Notes: generated from the sequence alone by a model not told the origin. A stretch of DNA of 64,000 nucleotides from Sinotaia quadrata (GCA_028829895.1 CM054184.1:28097701-28161700), one strand, 5' to 3'. Numbered from the stretch's first letter, positions 1 to 12,254 are shown. Program-made: numbers and translations.

Positions 1-300
1 TATGTGAAGATAAAAACTTTGAGTGGTCATCTCTATAACCATGCCAACCAATAGCTATGTAGTGAACAGGAAATCGGGCTGGACTACACAATATATGGAT
101 TAAAAGTATGAATTTTTTCTATGGTACCTGCAGTAACAATTTCCGTAAATAATCATTTGCAAAAGATTGAATAAAAGATTATTAATAAATGAGTTTTAGC
201 ACTCTCAAAATTAAAAAAAATAATTGTATCTGGTTTGAGGTAATTAATAAACTTGTTTGTATTTTGCTCCTGTTATAATTAAGCTTAGAATAATAATAAT
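1..300. other. AT-rich non-coding sequence, nothing recognised
   Basis: No exon, transposon end or ordered repeat could be recognised here. It lies in the 3' flank of GATD1. Confidence 0.5.
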
Positions 301-925
301 AAGAGTACAGTTATTACTCAAGGCACTGTGACAGGAGTACAGCTATTACTCAAGGCACTGTGACTGGAGTACAGCTATTACTCAAGGAACTGTTACAGGA
401 GTACAGCTATTACTCAAAGAACTGTTACAGGAGTACAGTTATTATTCAAAGCAATTTGACAGGAGTACAGCTATTATTCAAGCAAATTGACAGGAGTACA
501 GCTATTATTCAAAGTACTGTGACAGGAATACAGCTATTATTCAAAGTACTGTGACAGGAATACAGCTATTATTCAAAGTACTGTGACAGGAGTACAGCTA
601 TTATCAAAGTACTGTGACAGGAATACAGCTATTATTCAAAGCACTGTGACAGGAATACAGCTATTATTCAAAGCAATTTGACAGGAGTACAGCTATTATT
701 CAAAGCACTTTGACAGGAGTACAGCTATTATTCAAAGTACAGTGACAGGAGTACAGCTATTATTCAAAGTACAGTGACAGGAGTACAGCTATTATTCAAA
801 GTACAGTGACAGGAGTACAGCTATTATTCAAAGTACAGTGACAGGAGTACAGCTATTATTCAAAGTACAGTGACAGGAGTACAGCTATTATTCAAAGCAC
901 TGTGACAGGAATACAGCTTTTACTA
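301..925. repeat. 32-bp minisatellite, about 19 copies
   Basis: The core unit contains ACAGGAGTACAGCTATTATT followed by CAAAGTACAGTG. The period is 32 bp, measured between successive GTACAGCTAT motifs. Copies between about 720 and 900 are almost identical; the left ones diverge. Open frames across it are by-products of the repeat. Confidence 0.93.
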
Positions 926-961
926 AAGACATTGGCCCCAGAAAAAATGTAAATGTACATG

Positions 962-1550
962 ACATGGATTAAGAAAGAATTGATGATAACCTAAGAAGCA
1001 TAATGTAATTCACATGGTAGTAAGAAAGAATTGATGATAACGTAAGAAGCATAATGTAATTCACACGGTAGTAAGTACAATATTTTGTCTTTAATATACT
1101 ATTGATAACAGTCTCCTCAAGATTACTGTAAATGGTTAAGCCCTGCATGTCAAGGTTTCTGTAAATGGTTGAGCATTTAAGCTACAACAGATGAATCCTG
1201 CATTTCAGGGTTAATGTAAATAGTTGACCACCTAAGCTACATCAAAAGAGCCCTACATTTCAGGGTTAATGTAAATAGTTGACCACCTAAGCTACAACAA
1301 AAGAACCCTACATTTCAGGGTTAATGTAAATGGTTGATCACCTACAGAGGAGTGCACTATGAAAACAAAAAATGTCCTACCTACTAACCCTACCTCATAC
1401 CAGATAGTCAATAACTAGTGTCTCACTAGTCTCTCTCAAACATATACTTCACTACATAGAGTTAATAATTGACATCTCACTAGTCTCTCTCAAACATATA
1501 CTTCATTACATACAGTTAATAATTGGCATCTCACTAGTCTCTCTCAAACT
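962..1550. repeat. Three short tandem repeats side by side
   Basis: A roughly 52-bp unit is present twice (962-1077, AAGAAAGAATTGATGATAAC). A unit of about 57 bp is present about four times (1139-1345, TTTCAGGGTTAATGTAAATG). A unit of about 54 bp is present three times (1405-1550, TCTCACTAGTCTCTCTCAAA). The units are unrelated to each other. Confidence 0.85.
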
Positions 1551-1864
1551 GGTCTGCATGCAAAGTATCTTTATAAATTGTCATCAATGCTCTTTCTGTC
1601 AATAGGAAAAAAAATAACTGTAATTTCACAGACACATCAAGAAGATGCATTTTAACTGTAGCAAAGCAGATAAGCAAGCACAAAGTAATTCCAGAAATAT
1701 ATAGAGGAGCAATAATATAAGCTCCAATTGAATTTTGTCATTTTCCTTGTTAACATGCTGAAAATAGTGGATACTTACTGAATATTTATTGTCACAACAA
1801 TTTCAAATGACAAATCATCAGTTCAATGATGATGCTTTCCTTTAAAATTTGAAATCTATTATTA

Positions 1865-2165
1865 CTTCACTGAAATCATTTATTAATTAAAGGTAATTTA
1901 AAACTTGAAGTCTATTATTACTTCACTTTAAAACTTTAAGTCTATTATTACTTCACTTTAAAACTTGAAGACTATTATTACTTCACTGTAAAACTTGAAG
2001 TCTATTATTACTTCACTGTAAAACTTGAAGTCTATTATTACTTCACTGTAAAACTTGAAGTCTATTATTACTGCACTGTAATCATTTATTAATTAAAGAT
2101 AATTTAAAACTCGAAGTCTATTATTACTTCACTGTAATCATTTATTAATTAAAGGTAATTTTAAA
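1865..2165. repeat. 30-bp minisatellite next to the GATD1 3' end
   Basis: The unit contains AAACTTGAAGTCTATTATTA and CTTCACTGTA, about eight copies. Copies of ATTTATTAATTAAAGGTAAT interrupt the array, giving it a nested structure. Confidence 0.88.
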
Positions 2166-2222
2166 TCATGACCATATCTACTTTACAGCACACTGACACA
2201 AATCAACTTTTTTGTAGTAATG

Positions 2223-2228
2223 TTTATT
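2223..2228 (-). terminator. Candidate polyadenylation signal of GATD1
   Basis: AATAAA on the minus strand, about 100 bases past the GATD1 stop codon. It is the first canonical hexamer after the stop. The 30-bp repeat follows directly, so the true cleavage site could differ. Confidence 0.5.
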
Positions 2229-2329
2229 TCATCATTATTGTGGATGTTGAGGGGTTAAACAGATGTATCATAACTGCTATAACCTGAGTTGTAAAATGAT
2301 TTCATTTTTGACCAAACTGTTTCAATTAC

Positions 2330-2445
2330 CTACTTTGCTGTACACATGAGAACAAGATTTTGTGTCGCCACCAAAGTTGAAGACTCATTCTGTGCAGTGA
2401 TGACATGCCGATCGATTACTACATGTACTGCATCATTTTCACTGC
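2330..2445 (-). CDS. GATD1: GATD1 coding exon 7 (stop codon)
   Basis: Encodes residues 179-216 with [20 protein letters not shown], ending in LMCTAK and TAG at 2332-2330. The C-terminus ends at the same place as the vertebrate protein. Confidence 0.95.
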
Positions 2446-5400
2446 CTGAAGACAACCAAAATAATAACAATAATTAACATTCATATTATCAGATACAGGG
2501 ATGACACTTATCTAGGGATGAGTAAATTTCGTTGGGCAAATACAGAATTGTGAACTGTACAAAATCTGTCACCACCTTGTTCTCCTATGAAGATTTTGTA
2601 GTGTAAAACTGTCATTATAAAGTTTTAAAACTATTGTATTTGATGCCTATAATAATGCTATGTATGTATTTTGTGTTTATTACAGCACTTTACATGGAGG
2701 CTATTAAGAAATGTTTTTTCTTCTCTTTGTCACACTCTACTACAAATAAAACATGTAAAATGACTTATTTTATACTTGTTGTAGTAAATGGTCTGACATC
2801 TAAAATGACTTATTTTATACTTGTTGTAGTAAATGGTCTGACATCTAAAATGACTTACTTTATACTTGTTGTAGTAAATGGTCTGACGTCTAAAATGACT
2901 TTCTTTATACTTGTTGTAGTAAATGGTCTGACATCTACAATTCTGAATGACTTACATGCATATTTGCTAAAGTGCTGACATTTAGATTGACTGCAGATTT
3001 GTGTAGTATTGATCTGATACTTGCTATAGTACTGGTCTTCTATCTAGATTCTTAAATGATTTACATGTATATTAGCTAAAGCACTGGTCTGGCATCTAGA
3101 ATGATTTACTGTATACTTGCTATAGTACTAGTCTAACAAGTGTATAAGCTGTGGCACTGGTCTTACAACTAGACTCAGAATGCCTAACAAGTGTATAAGC
3201 TGTGGCACTGGTCTTACAACTAGACTCAGAATGCCTAACAAGTGTATAAGCCGTGGCACTGGTCTTACAACTAAACTCAGCATGACATGTGAATACATAT
3301 TTACTGTAGCTCTAATCCAACAATTTGATTTGGAATATACTTACATGTATATCTGGCTGCATGATCTTTGATAAAGTCTTCAGGAATGATTGGCATTGAA
3401 GGAAATTCAGCTAGATGTGCCAGCTCAAATACTGATGGCTGAAATATAAAAATTAAGCAGATAATTCACAATGATACTTAGTTATAGCCAAAGAGCAAAA
3501 AGAACAATCCAACAACTTTTAATGCAAAACACTGAATAGAAAGCTGTGCATGTCATTGGCATACATCAATAACTTGACATAAACAGGCTAAATAAACAAG
3601 CAATTATGATCAACTGATAAACAACTTTTAAAACACTAAATAGAAAGCTATGTGTGTCAATGGAACACACAAATAATTTGACTGTAGGATAAACAAAAAG
3701 AATGATCAGATGCTAATACCACAAAATATACACAAAGACACCATGACTTTGACCAAAGTCAAGTGAGAGGACAAAATAAATTCTGAACAAGGAACGTCTT
3801 TCAAAAAAGTGAAAAGTGAATAATTTATTCCACAGAGGCTCTTGAATGTTAAAGCACTTTAACATAGATCTCTGGGTCAAAGTTAGATCACCATATCAGA
3901 ATAAAGTCACTGAAGTAAAATTAACAAACATTAAACTGGCTCTGAAGAGGATTATGAATGCAACAGACCCTCATTAATAACCATTCAGTTAATGAGATTC
4001 TAATTGATAAGTTACCACCTATAAGGACTTTTAGTTCCATTAACACGCACAAATTATATTAACGATGACAGAATTGCATTAAAATTATCCCACTGACATA
4101 ACGGATTCAATTAATTAATGAGATTGTTAATCATACCAGAAGCAAAAAAGATATTCAAGTTGTTTTAAAGGTCCAGATGATGAAAATGCATTGAAAATGT
4201 ATAAACAGGATTATTAAAATCCAGTAGAAAAAAGACAATACAAGATTGTAAAAATTTAGATAAGCCTAATGGGAGATTAAATAATATACAAAAGTCCAAC
4301 CGAGAGAAAGAACATAAGTGGATTATAACAATCTAGCTGGGAATAATGTTTTAAAAATTAAATACACATTTGTGAGTATGAACTGTTCAATAAAGGACAA
4401 ATAAGAATGCTAGTGACTATGAAAAGCTGTGTAAAGGACAAATAAGACTGCTAGTGAATATGAAATGCTCTGTATAGGACAAATAAGAATACTAGTGAAT
4501 AGAAATGCTTTGTATAGGACAAATAAGAATGCTAGTGAATATGAAATGCTCTGTAGTGGACAAATAAGGATGCTAGTGAATATGAAAATTGAAAAGCTTT
4601 GTATAGGACAAATAAGAATGCTAGTGAATAGAAATGCTTTGTATAGGACAAATAAGAATGCTAGTGAATATGAAAAGCTCTGTAAAGGACAAATAAGAAT
4701 GCTAGTGAATATGAAAAGCTCTGTAAAGAACAAATCACAAGATGGCTTGTATAAGATGTTTAACAGGTCCTGTTTAAGGATAATAATTAATATTGACCAG
4801 TTCTTTGCTTTTGTGACCAATTGTGGCAAAAAATGACTTCGAACACATTTTAGAATAGTCTCAGTGGGACCACAGCACTTTTATGACACAAGACATAGGA
4901 GTTCACAGAGGTCAAAGTAACTTTCTAAACAAACATTAATGTTATGTGTAAAAACATACTGCTTACAATTGTCAGAGTAACTCTATAAACAAACATACTA
5001 ATGTTATGCATAAAAATATACAGCTTACTGTTGTCAGAGTAAATATAAGCAACCATATTAATGTTATGCGTAAAAGCATACAGCTTACAGTTGTCAGAGT
5101 AACTCTATAAACAACCATATTAAAGTTATGCGTAAAAACATACAGGTCACACACAGAACAACCATGTTAATGCTAAGTGTGAAAACATGACAGAGCTCAC
5201 AGCCGTCAAAGAGTAGCCTTCAAAGTACCATGACTTGCCATTTTCTTTTCTGGCACAACACAATCCAGCCACACCCATACCAATGGCACAAATTGGTTCT
5301 ATGGACAAAGAAAATTATAAGAAAAAATTAAATCCTTGGCAGTAAATTTATTTATTTCTAAACTTTTCTAAGCTAAAGAGAGTATAGTCTTTCATGCCTA

Positions 5401-8400
5401 TTCTTAAAATTTACCAAACATAAACTGAATGGTTTGTGATTGACTTCTATGATGATTAGTGATTTATTTCTATCAAAATTTTTATTGTCCTCTGACATGA
5501 AATGAGCAATGATAAGTAATTTAATTCCTTGCATAACCTTACTTTACTTTGAAATGAAGTGAATAATGATGGTTGATTTAATTCTTTGCATAATCTTATT
5601 TTTTAGATATAAAGTGACCAATAAGGGTTGTTTTAAATCTCTGCCTAATCTTACTTTTTTCTGACATGAAGTGAGCAATGATCTGTGCAAGATCTTTATT
5701 GTTAGCAAGGTCATGCACTGCTCCAGGACAGGCAGGAATTAACATGGCTGAATAACGATTAACTGAAAGAGAGAAGAAACATTTACTAAAGATGGAATTT
5801 GGAAATATTTTACAATTCTTACATTTTTAAGATTAGGTTTCACTGTCATTTGTAAATCTCAATACTCTAAAATATCTCTGCATTATTCAAGGAAATTTCC
5901 ATTCAAAACAATAGCAATCTGTGAGCAAAACCCTTTAATACACCAGTCTTATATGCCAGCAAGATTCAGATGAATGAATTATTTATCTTAAGTGATTTTG
6001 TTTCTATTTGTACTGGGTAAAAATTAAAATATTTGTACAAACCATCTACTGTTTCAAGACCAATTGGAGTAGAGATGGCTTTTGACCGGAATTCATTAAA
6101 CCAACGGCGATTACTGTCATCCTGATGAACATATTCTACCTGTCGTCCCTAGAATATATAGACATGACTTATCACACAAGTTATATATCAAAGTAACATT
6201 GAATTATACTATGCATATATTCGGTCAGGTGTTCTTATTTTATATAAACAAGATCTGTTACAACAATGAAATAAATAATCCCATTAATATGATGGTCTTT
6301 TTTCACCTACCATGACCATTTATAGATGTGCTGTAAACAAAACAACTCTCTGAACTTTGAATAGTGTTATGAATAAAAAACTTTCATTTAATAAGAATAT
6401 TTTTATAATGAACAAAACTCTTCATTTAATTGTACAAACACCATTTGGTGACAAGCTGTATTTGAAAGGGTGAATGTACAGTCCAGCAATCAGTATGTAC
6501 ACTGTTTGGTGCCAAGCTGTACTTTGAAAGTGGGAATACACAGTCCAGCGTTCAGTATGTACACCATTTGGTGCCAAGCTGTACTTTGAAAGTGGGAATG
6601 TACAGTCCAGTGTTCAGTATGTACACCGTTTGGTGCCAAGCTGTACTTTGAAAGTACTCAGAGTATCCACTTCTGAGCTGGTTTGTGTGCCGAGTCCTGT
6701 TCTGTCCAGGCCATATGCTACAATCTCAACATAATTAATGTTTCAAGATCACAGACTAAGTTTGTTACCCTATTATTATTAGTGTAGAGTTTTGATTAAC
6801 CAATCAATATACTGCAAATGGCTGTTTGTTATAAAGTTCACTCTTATTTCTAAAAAAATAATTTCTGTTCTCTCTTTCATTTATACTACTTAGAAGGCAG
6901 TTAGAACAATTTAGTGTTTTGATTCAATTTGATGAAGAAATTATTAAGTACCACAAATATGTTGTTCATGAATATTCATTTAACTGTCTTTTCTTTGAAC
7001 TGTTAAACAAAATTATTTAGTTTTGATTCTGTTTGATGAAATTATTAACTACTTACAAATATGTTGTTCATGGTTGTTCATTTAAGTTGTAAACTGTCTT
7101 TGTGTGTCAAACAAAATTAATGAGATCAAGCTGCAGTATATCTAAATATAATGTTCACATGTTGAGTCATTTACTGTACTGTTAGTATTTAGATTTACTG
7201 GCTCACTGTACATTTATAAATATTGTGCCAGTGTTTTGGTGATATAATGAACATAATCTGGCACTGATAAAATACTACAACAAAATTAATTCTTTTTATG
7301 TTAAATTTGTATGGTCAAATCTTTAACAAATGAGCAGCATATTTGCAAATCAAAACTGTTAAAGGGAAAGAAGAAAAGAGAGATAATTCTTGAGACACTA
7401 AAGAAATTAAAGTGCATCTAGATTCAGTATCAGTTTTCAGCATTAGCATATGGTAATTTATAATAATCATTAATTATAAAAAACATATCACTATTTGGGT
7501 TATGAGGTGTCAAAACATTCTGTCAATTATTATTATGCAGATATTTCTGATTATAAAATGAAAATATAATCATCACATGTTTATGTACTGTTTTCAATAT
7601 ATCAGAGTAATCTGAGACACACAGACAAATTGAATATAATAGAAGTTTATAAATAAATTATGAAGCAAGTGAATTAAATATGTCCTTTTTGATTTAATCA
7701 TCATTACAAATAAATTCTAAAAAAAAAAAAAAATCCAAAATAAGTACAACACTCCTTCACACTTTTGTGCCAATACTCACATTTGGAGATGCTAGCTGTG
7801 TGGAGAAGCTCTGACTGACAAGACCAAATGCTTGGAAAAAGGACTGAGCTGACACACCTACAAAAAACAATCATACAAACTACATGTAAATTGTAAAATG
7901 TTGATTAGAAGGATGAATAAACATAGATATAAATTTACATATAAGTATAATTTAAAAAGACAAATTTAAGAATAGCATAGATACAAAACTGATCTGATGC
8001 AATTAAAGAAAACACAGATCTGATATGACTAAAGCACTCAGACTCAAGTTTAAAGCCATTATTCAGTATAATTGTGACATGGGCATGCCACTTAGTTAAT
8101 GAAGATAATTATTGTTATTAATTAATCTTTCATAACTAATTTCAAGCGATGAGAATATTAATTTTATTTTATTAATGATCCTCCAACATACACCACTCGT
8201 CTCTCACTTGACAGATATTTTGGCATTATAAAAGTTTTCTCTATTCCACATCAACCAACATTTACAGTCAGATAAGGCTTCTGTGAGTGGAAAAGGAGAA
8301 GGCAAATCCAACTTTTAATCTATATTTAGTGAGCACCCATCCACCCACCTTTTTCTCCAATATAAGATTATCAATATCAATATGCATAAGGTCAATAAAT

Positions 8401-11400
8401 TTAACAATAAATTTATTAAAAGAAAAATCAAATATACATATGACAATTACAATGAAATAGATAACTAACACAATATTCCACAAACCCACGTTAGGATAAC
8501 TATTGTTTACAGTTTCTCTCTACATATATATAATAATAAAAATAAAATTTACAATTCAACAATAGAGTCAATACAAATTGCAGATTAATCCTATCAAAGA
8601 ATAGAAATGGAGTTATTAGAGTTAAATGTATAAATTTACTTGACGTGGATAAGCACTGCTTGACAGTCTTCCACTTGCTTTTGAAACAATGTCACAGTGT
8701 TAGTTCCCAGTCTTTCACTTGCCTTTGTAACAATGTCACAATGTCAAAATGTCTGCGCTCAGCACGTTCCCACCACTGGAAACTCTGATACACTGCTATA
8801 TACTTGAATATCTCCTTCCGTGTCACTCCTTCACATAGGACATGATTTAAGCAATTCTGATAACTTCACTGCACCAGAATTCTCCAGAATGTACCAGCTT
8901 ATTTTGCTCTGATACAACAATAATACACTTACACAACCTCAACACACTCTGCAAGTTACCGTGCTTCCCTGGTCACTCAAGTCACAACAGTGAACAAATG
9001 AAGGGTAGCTGATAACTTGAAAGTTGAACGTGAGGCTCCACTTGAGACTCACAGCTCAAGGTTTAACTCACACTCTCAGTGAGACTCAAACCAACCAAAA
9101 AAAGGCACTTGATCATTGCAATATATAATTAAGGAGCAAACCTAAGTTTCTCATTTGGAACAATATAACTCCATTCTATCTGACACTTCATTCTCAAACT
9201 TGCAATTCCTGCAACATTATTCATTATCCCCATGCATGCACATAGTAAAATAAACACGGTGTATTCAACAATGTTACAAATAAAGTACCACTTTTGTAGT
9301 ACTAAAAGTTAATTCACACAGTCCATTTCTACATGAAAACAAATATAACATATCAGAGTAAAATGCATGAAATGCTTTTAAGTCCATTCTCTCTCACAGT
9401 CAATTAAACTCACCACTCAAGCTAAAGACTGCCTTCAAGCCAGACTTCTCTCTTCATCACTCAGATTCAAAGTGAATAAAGGTTAGAATTCTCTACAGTA
9501 ACTGAATTCTTTAATCTTAGCCCATTGACTGGTCTTTTTCTCATAAATAAAAATCATTGGATAATAGAAAACTGCTCACTCAGTTTCCATTAGGTCAGAA
9601 AATCTAGAATATTATTGTCTCAGACTGTTTATTTCAGATTGACCATTTCAAAATACATGTAACACCATAAGAAGTGCCCAAGATTGTGTCACTGACAATT
9701 TTAGCAACTTATACAATTACAATGATTAAATTTGAAATAGGGAGGGCAAATTTACTGTCACAACAATAATCTAATATTAACTTTTACCATGTACACTTTT
9801 CATTTCTAGCCCCAAAATATATGTCTCATTTCAACATTTACCAGGCAGATCTCAGAATTTTTTGTCAGGAAAAAAGAAACTATTTTAAGAAAGCAATAGA
9901 TAGGTGGGGAAAAAAATGCTAATTTTTTCAATCTATATTAGCAAGTGAACTAAATTTGTTTTGGATGCCTTTAACATAGTGCATATATACCTGTATTATG
10001 ATCATTGTATCAGAAGATAATGAGATATAAAATAAATGCCTCATTAATAAGTCTATATAAACAGACAATTTTAAGAGATCTCGTGGAAACTCAAACAAAA
10101 TGTTGTTCATCACTTTTGGATCCATGACTGCTGAGGCTGGTAAAGATAACCCTATGGAAACCAAAGAACTTCAATTTGACAAGAAACTCCAAAGATGAAA
10201 CATCATGGGGCAAACTGATAATTAATGAAAAAACTAACCAAGCTACAAATGAAATATGCTATAATGTGTTCCAATAAGAGGATAATCAAACTTTACTATT
10301 CTCAAAGATGTGACTGATATGTCACCCAGTATGATATAAAAATTAAAATATATATTAAACTAAGTGCCCTGAAACAGTGAAAGTCTGAAGAAGAATAAAT
10401 AAATAATGTTAAATTAAGGATCTAATCTTTGATTAAATTAAATTAAATTTTTAAAAGTAAAATAAAATGACTCTTAGTACTAAGGTCTCTAGAGTTTACT
10501 ATCATAAAATGCAAGTAATATGAAGAATATAAATATTTTAAAATAATTAAATAGTGCCATAATGCAAGCAACATGAAAATGAATATTTTAAAAAATAATT
10601 AAATATTGTAATTTTTTTTCATTCTAACGAAATTAGCTTTGTGCTCTGCCTTGAGAATAAGAAATACACTGATAAGAATTTATACTTTTACAAAAAAATA
10701 AAATTACAAACTTGATGCTAAGAACAGAGAGCATAAGATTAAGAGATTTTTGAGACTGATGAATCAAGTGAACAAGTACAACAAACACCAAAAAAAATGT
10801 AAGTTTTACTACTTGTCTGCTTATGTTTCAGTTTCTTTAAAATTTAAAAATATACTTTAAATTAATATTCACAAGCTTAAAAATTAGATGTGATACACAT
10901 TTATTTTCAAAGCAATCTTTTGAATTGATTTTAAAAAAAAGTAAACTATGAGAAACTAGTCAGCTTGTATTCTAGATTCAAGTTACTACTACTGTGTACT
11001 AGCCTGCCATATCCGATCAAAATTGTGTAATTGTTATATTTATACTACCTCCTAAAAATTCGTAATAAACGCAGGACATTTCTGTAAAAAAAAATACCAG
11101 GCAATTAGAAGTGTTATATAAAACATGAGGTCGCTTTTCATTTTTTTTATGATTAAAGACAAAAGTAAATATTTTGCTATCCTAATCATGCACTTATATG
11201 GCTATATTATTATTTGACGTTTCTAACATTTTTATTATTCGGTGACTAGTCACAATTCAATAAAATCGAGGAACTGTGGTAGAAGACTAGGTCATATTTG
11301 TTTAGGTTTCAGTTGCTATTTGAAATTTGAGAATCGCTTGCATTTTGATCGATAGTTACTTTTTATACATTTTAATTTATGCAATGTAATTATCCAAACA

Positions 11401-11681
11401 GTTAGAATGAAATGAATTATTGTACCATGTCAATTCGTGCTCACAATTATTTAAACAAATAAATAATACTGTGATGAAAAAGCAACGCCCCCCTACCAAT
11501 ATAATTTAGTTCTAGTTGCTTCTTCATTTCAAGAAAGAAATTAATGATTAATTTGATTCTGCTAAAGATAATTAAAGACTAGTTTTTTTATGTATACCAA
11601 AAACATGTCAGATCTTGTAAATAGTTTACCTTCGACGGCCGAACTCAGGACTATAAGACAACTACCCCTGGGCGCCGCCAT
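2330..11681 (-). CDS. GATD1: GATD1 (PDDC1) homologue, class I glutamine amidotransferase-like protein, 7 coding exons, complete
   Basis: Joined coding exons: 11681-11630, 7857-7781, 6148-6043, 5762-5655, 5298-5201, 3438-3345, 2445-2330. Together they give 651 bp and 216 residues with consistent phases and GT-AG borders; the human protein is about 220 residues. The order of conserved blocks matches vertebrate GATD1 along its whole length: GVSAQSF (18-24), LIPACPGA (86-93), [15 protein letters not shown] (116-130), YSLTAPSVFEL (143-153), [10 protein letters not shown] (183-192), [12 protein letters not shown] (198-209). The fold is DJ-1/PfpI-like. The position of the catalytic cysteine in true amidotransferases (the elbow AxGxG) holds no cysteine here, as in the human protein, so enzymatic activity is doubtful; cellular role is not established. 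The introns hold an LTR-like repeat and several minisatellites. Identification is firm. Confidence 0.95.
2757..3285. repeat. 45-bp and 51-bp minisatellites in GATD1 intron 6
   Basis: Four copies of a 45-bp unit (2757-2936, with ACTTGTTGTAGTAAATGGTC) are followed by decayed relatives. Three copies of a 51-bp unit follow at about 3133-3283 (AACAAGTGTATAAGCTGTGG). Both periods are multiples of three, which explains the open frames there. Confidence 0.9.
3345..3438 (-). CDS. GATD1: GATD1 coding exon 6
   Basis: Encodes residues 148-178, [20 protein letters not shown] and onward, joined directly to exon 5 in phase 0. The donor ACAT|GTAAGT is a full consensus. Confidence 0.93.
4385..4735. repeat. 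About 41-bp minisatellite in GATD1 intron 5
   Basis: About nine copies of a unit containing GGACAAATAAGAATGCTAGT and GAATATGAAA. Both strands show open frames because stops are rare in the unit; no protein is implied. Confidence 0.9.
4915..5200 (-). repeat. About 62-bp tandem repeat resembling the exon 5 donor region
   Basis: Read on the minus strand, each unit runs ACTCTGACAACT|GTAAGCTGTATG and then TTTTTACGCATAAC and TTAATATGGTTG. The true exon 5 border runs ACTCTTTGACGGCT|GTGAGC, followed by TAGCATTAACATGGTTG. The array therefore seems to be built from copies of the exon-intron border, four to five units long. Confidence 0.75.
5201..5298 (-). CDS. GATD1: GATD1 coding exon 5 (nucleophile-elbow region)
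   Basis: Encodes residues 115-147, with [15 protein letters not shown] where class I amidotransferases carry the catalytic cysteine. The donor is GGCT|GTGAGC. Just beyond the donor lies a tandem repeat whose units resemble this exon-intron border. Confidence 0.94.
5655..5762 (-). CDS. GATD1: GATD1 coding exon 4
   Basis: Encodes residues 79-114 with the conserved [12 protein letters not shown] block, which precedes the nucleophile-elbow strand. Acceptor CTCTCTTTCAG, donor GTAAGA. Confidence 0.94.
6043..6148 (-). CDS. GATD1: GATD1 coding exon 3
   Basis: Encodes residues 44-78, including [17 protein letters not shown]. The acceptor is ATATTCTAG and the donor ATG|GTTTGT is weak but keeps phase 1 with exon 4. 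Confidence 0.92.
6430..6655. repeat. 61-bp minisatellite in GATD1 intron 2
   Basis: Three and a half copies of a unit with TTTGGTGCCAAGCTGTACTT and GTACAGTCCAG. Confidence 0.88.
7781..7857 (-). CDS. GATD1: GATD1 coding exon 2
   Basis: Encodes residues 18-43, including [12 protein letters not shown]. Acceptor TTTTTTGTAG and donor GTGAGT are both good. It completes Gly18 from exon 1 and ends in phase 0. Confidence 0.93.
8073..9762 (-). mobile_element. Solo-LTR-like interspersed repeat, copy A (full length)
   Basis: About 1.69 kb, bounded by TGTGACA and TGTCACA, the TG...CA ends typical of LTRs. The flanking five bases are ATAAT and ACAAT, a near-matching target duplication. Shared landmarks with the other copies are CCCATCCACCCA, GTCAATAAATTTAACAATAA and GGGCAAATTTACTGTCACA. 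The minus strand carries AATAAA at 8417-8412, so I take minus as the sense strand. No long ORF is present. It sits in GATD1 intron 1. Classification as an LTR is inferred from the ends and size. Confidence 0.6.
9763..11629. other. GATD1 intron 1, remainder
   Basis: AT-rich intron sequence. No exon, transposon coding sequence or ordered repeat was recognised. Confidence 0.5.
11630..11681 (-). CDS. GATD1: GATD1 coding exon 1 (start codon)
   Basis: Encodes residues 1-17, [17 protein letters not shown], plus the first base of Gly18. The ATG is embedded in AATATGGCGGCG, a YY1-type motif often found at start codons of short-leader genes. The donor is GAAG|GTAAAC. Short exon, placed by frame closure with exon 2 and by the expected N-terminal beta strand. 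Confidence 0.9.
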
Positions 11682-11720
11682 ATTTAATCAGGGGTCTTTA
11701 AAAAAAAAAAAAAAAAAAAA
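11679..11720 (-). promoter_or_regulatory. GATD1 start region with YY1-type motif and long A/T tract
   Basis: The minus-strand start codon lies in AATATGGCGGCGCC, a local CpG-bearing island in otherwise AT-rich DNA. A run of about 21 A on the plus strand (about 11700-11720) lies just upstream of the gene. No TATA box was evident. Confidence 0.45.
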
Positions 11721-12254
11721 CTTTTTACCCAAACGAATCACAATATATCAAAACGACTAAGTAACCAAACGTTATGATTTACCTACAGGAACTATTGATG
11801 TTTTTAAAACTGTAAAAACTTGTGCATCTGTATATAGGGTGTCAATGTGATCGTGAGATAAAGAAACTATGAGATTTAAAACTAATTATTAGTAATTTTT
11901 GGCCACAATACAAGAACAGATTACCATGAACACAAACCCAGTGTGTCTGCCAAGATACATGAAAGAGATAAACTAAAAGCTTATTAAGATGTGTGGGGGT
12001 GAAAAAGAGAATGAGTGACTTAATGGACTTATTTTACCTTAATAAATGAATTATTAATTTGTCTGGTTTCAGTACCCACAAATATCCACGAATAATATAT
12101 TTAAAAAATATGTATGCAAATATTAAAATATTGTGTATGCATCGAGTATTAAATCAAAATATGGTGGAACACATATATATTTATACAAAATGCTTTTGAT
12201 TTTTACTGAGACAAATTCTATGTAGGCATAAACATTATGCATAATATGCATTTG

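Noticed and set aside
301..925. CRISPR-like array of regular direct repeats
   Set aside because: The whole period is repeated with no unique spacers, and the DNA is clearly eukaryotic.
2634..2978. 114-residue plus-strand frame with a 15-residue repeat
   Set aside because: Covers the 45-bp minisatellite in GATD1 intron 6, antisense to the gene.
4410..4836. Overlapping open frames on both strands
   Set aside because: Both are translations of the 41-bp minisatellite; stop-poor unit explains them.
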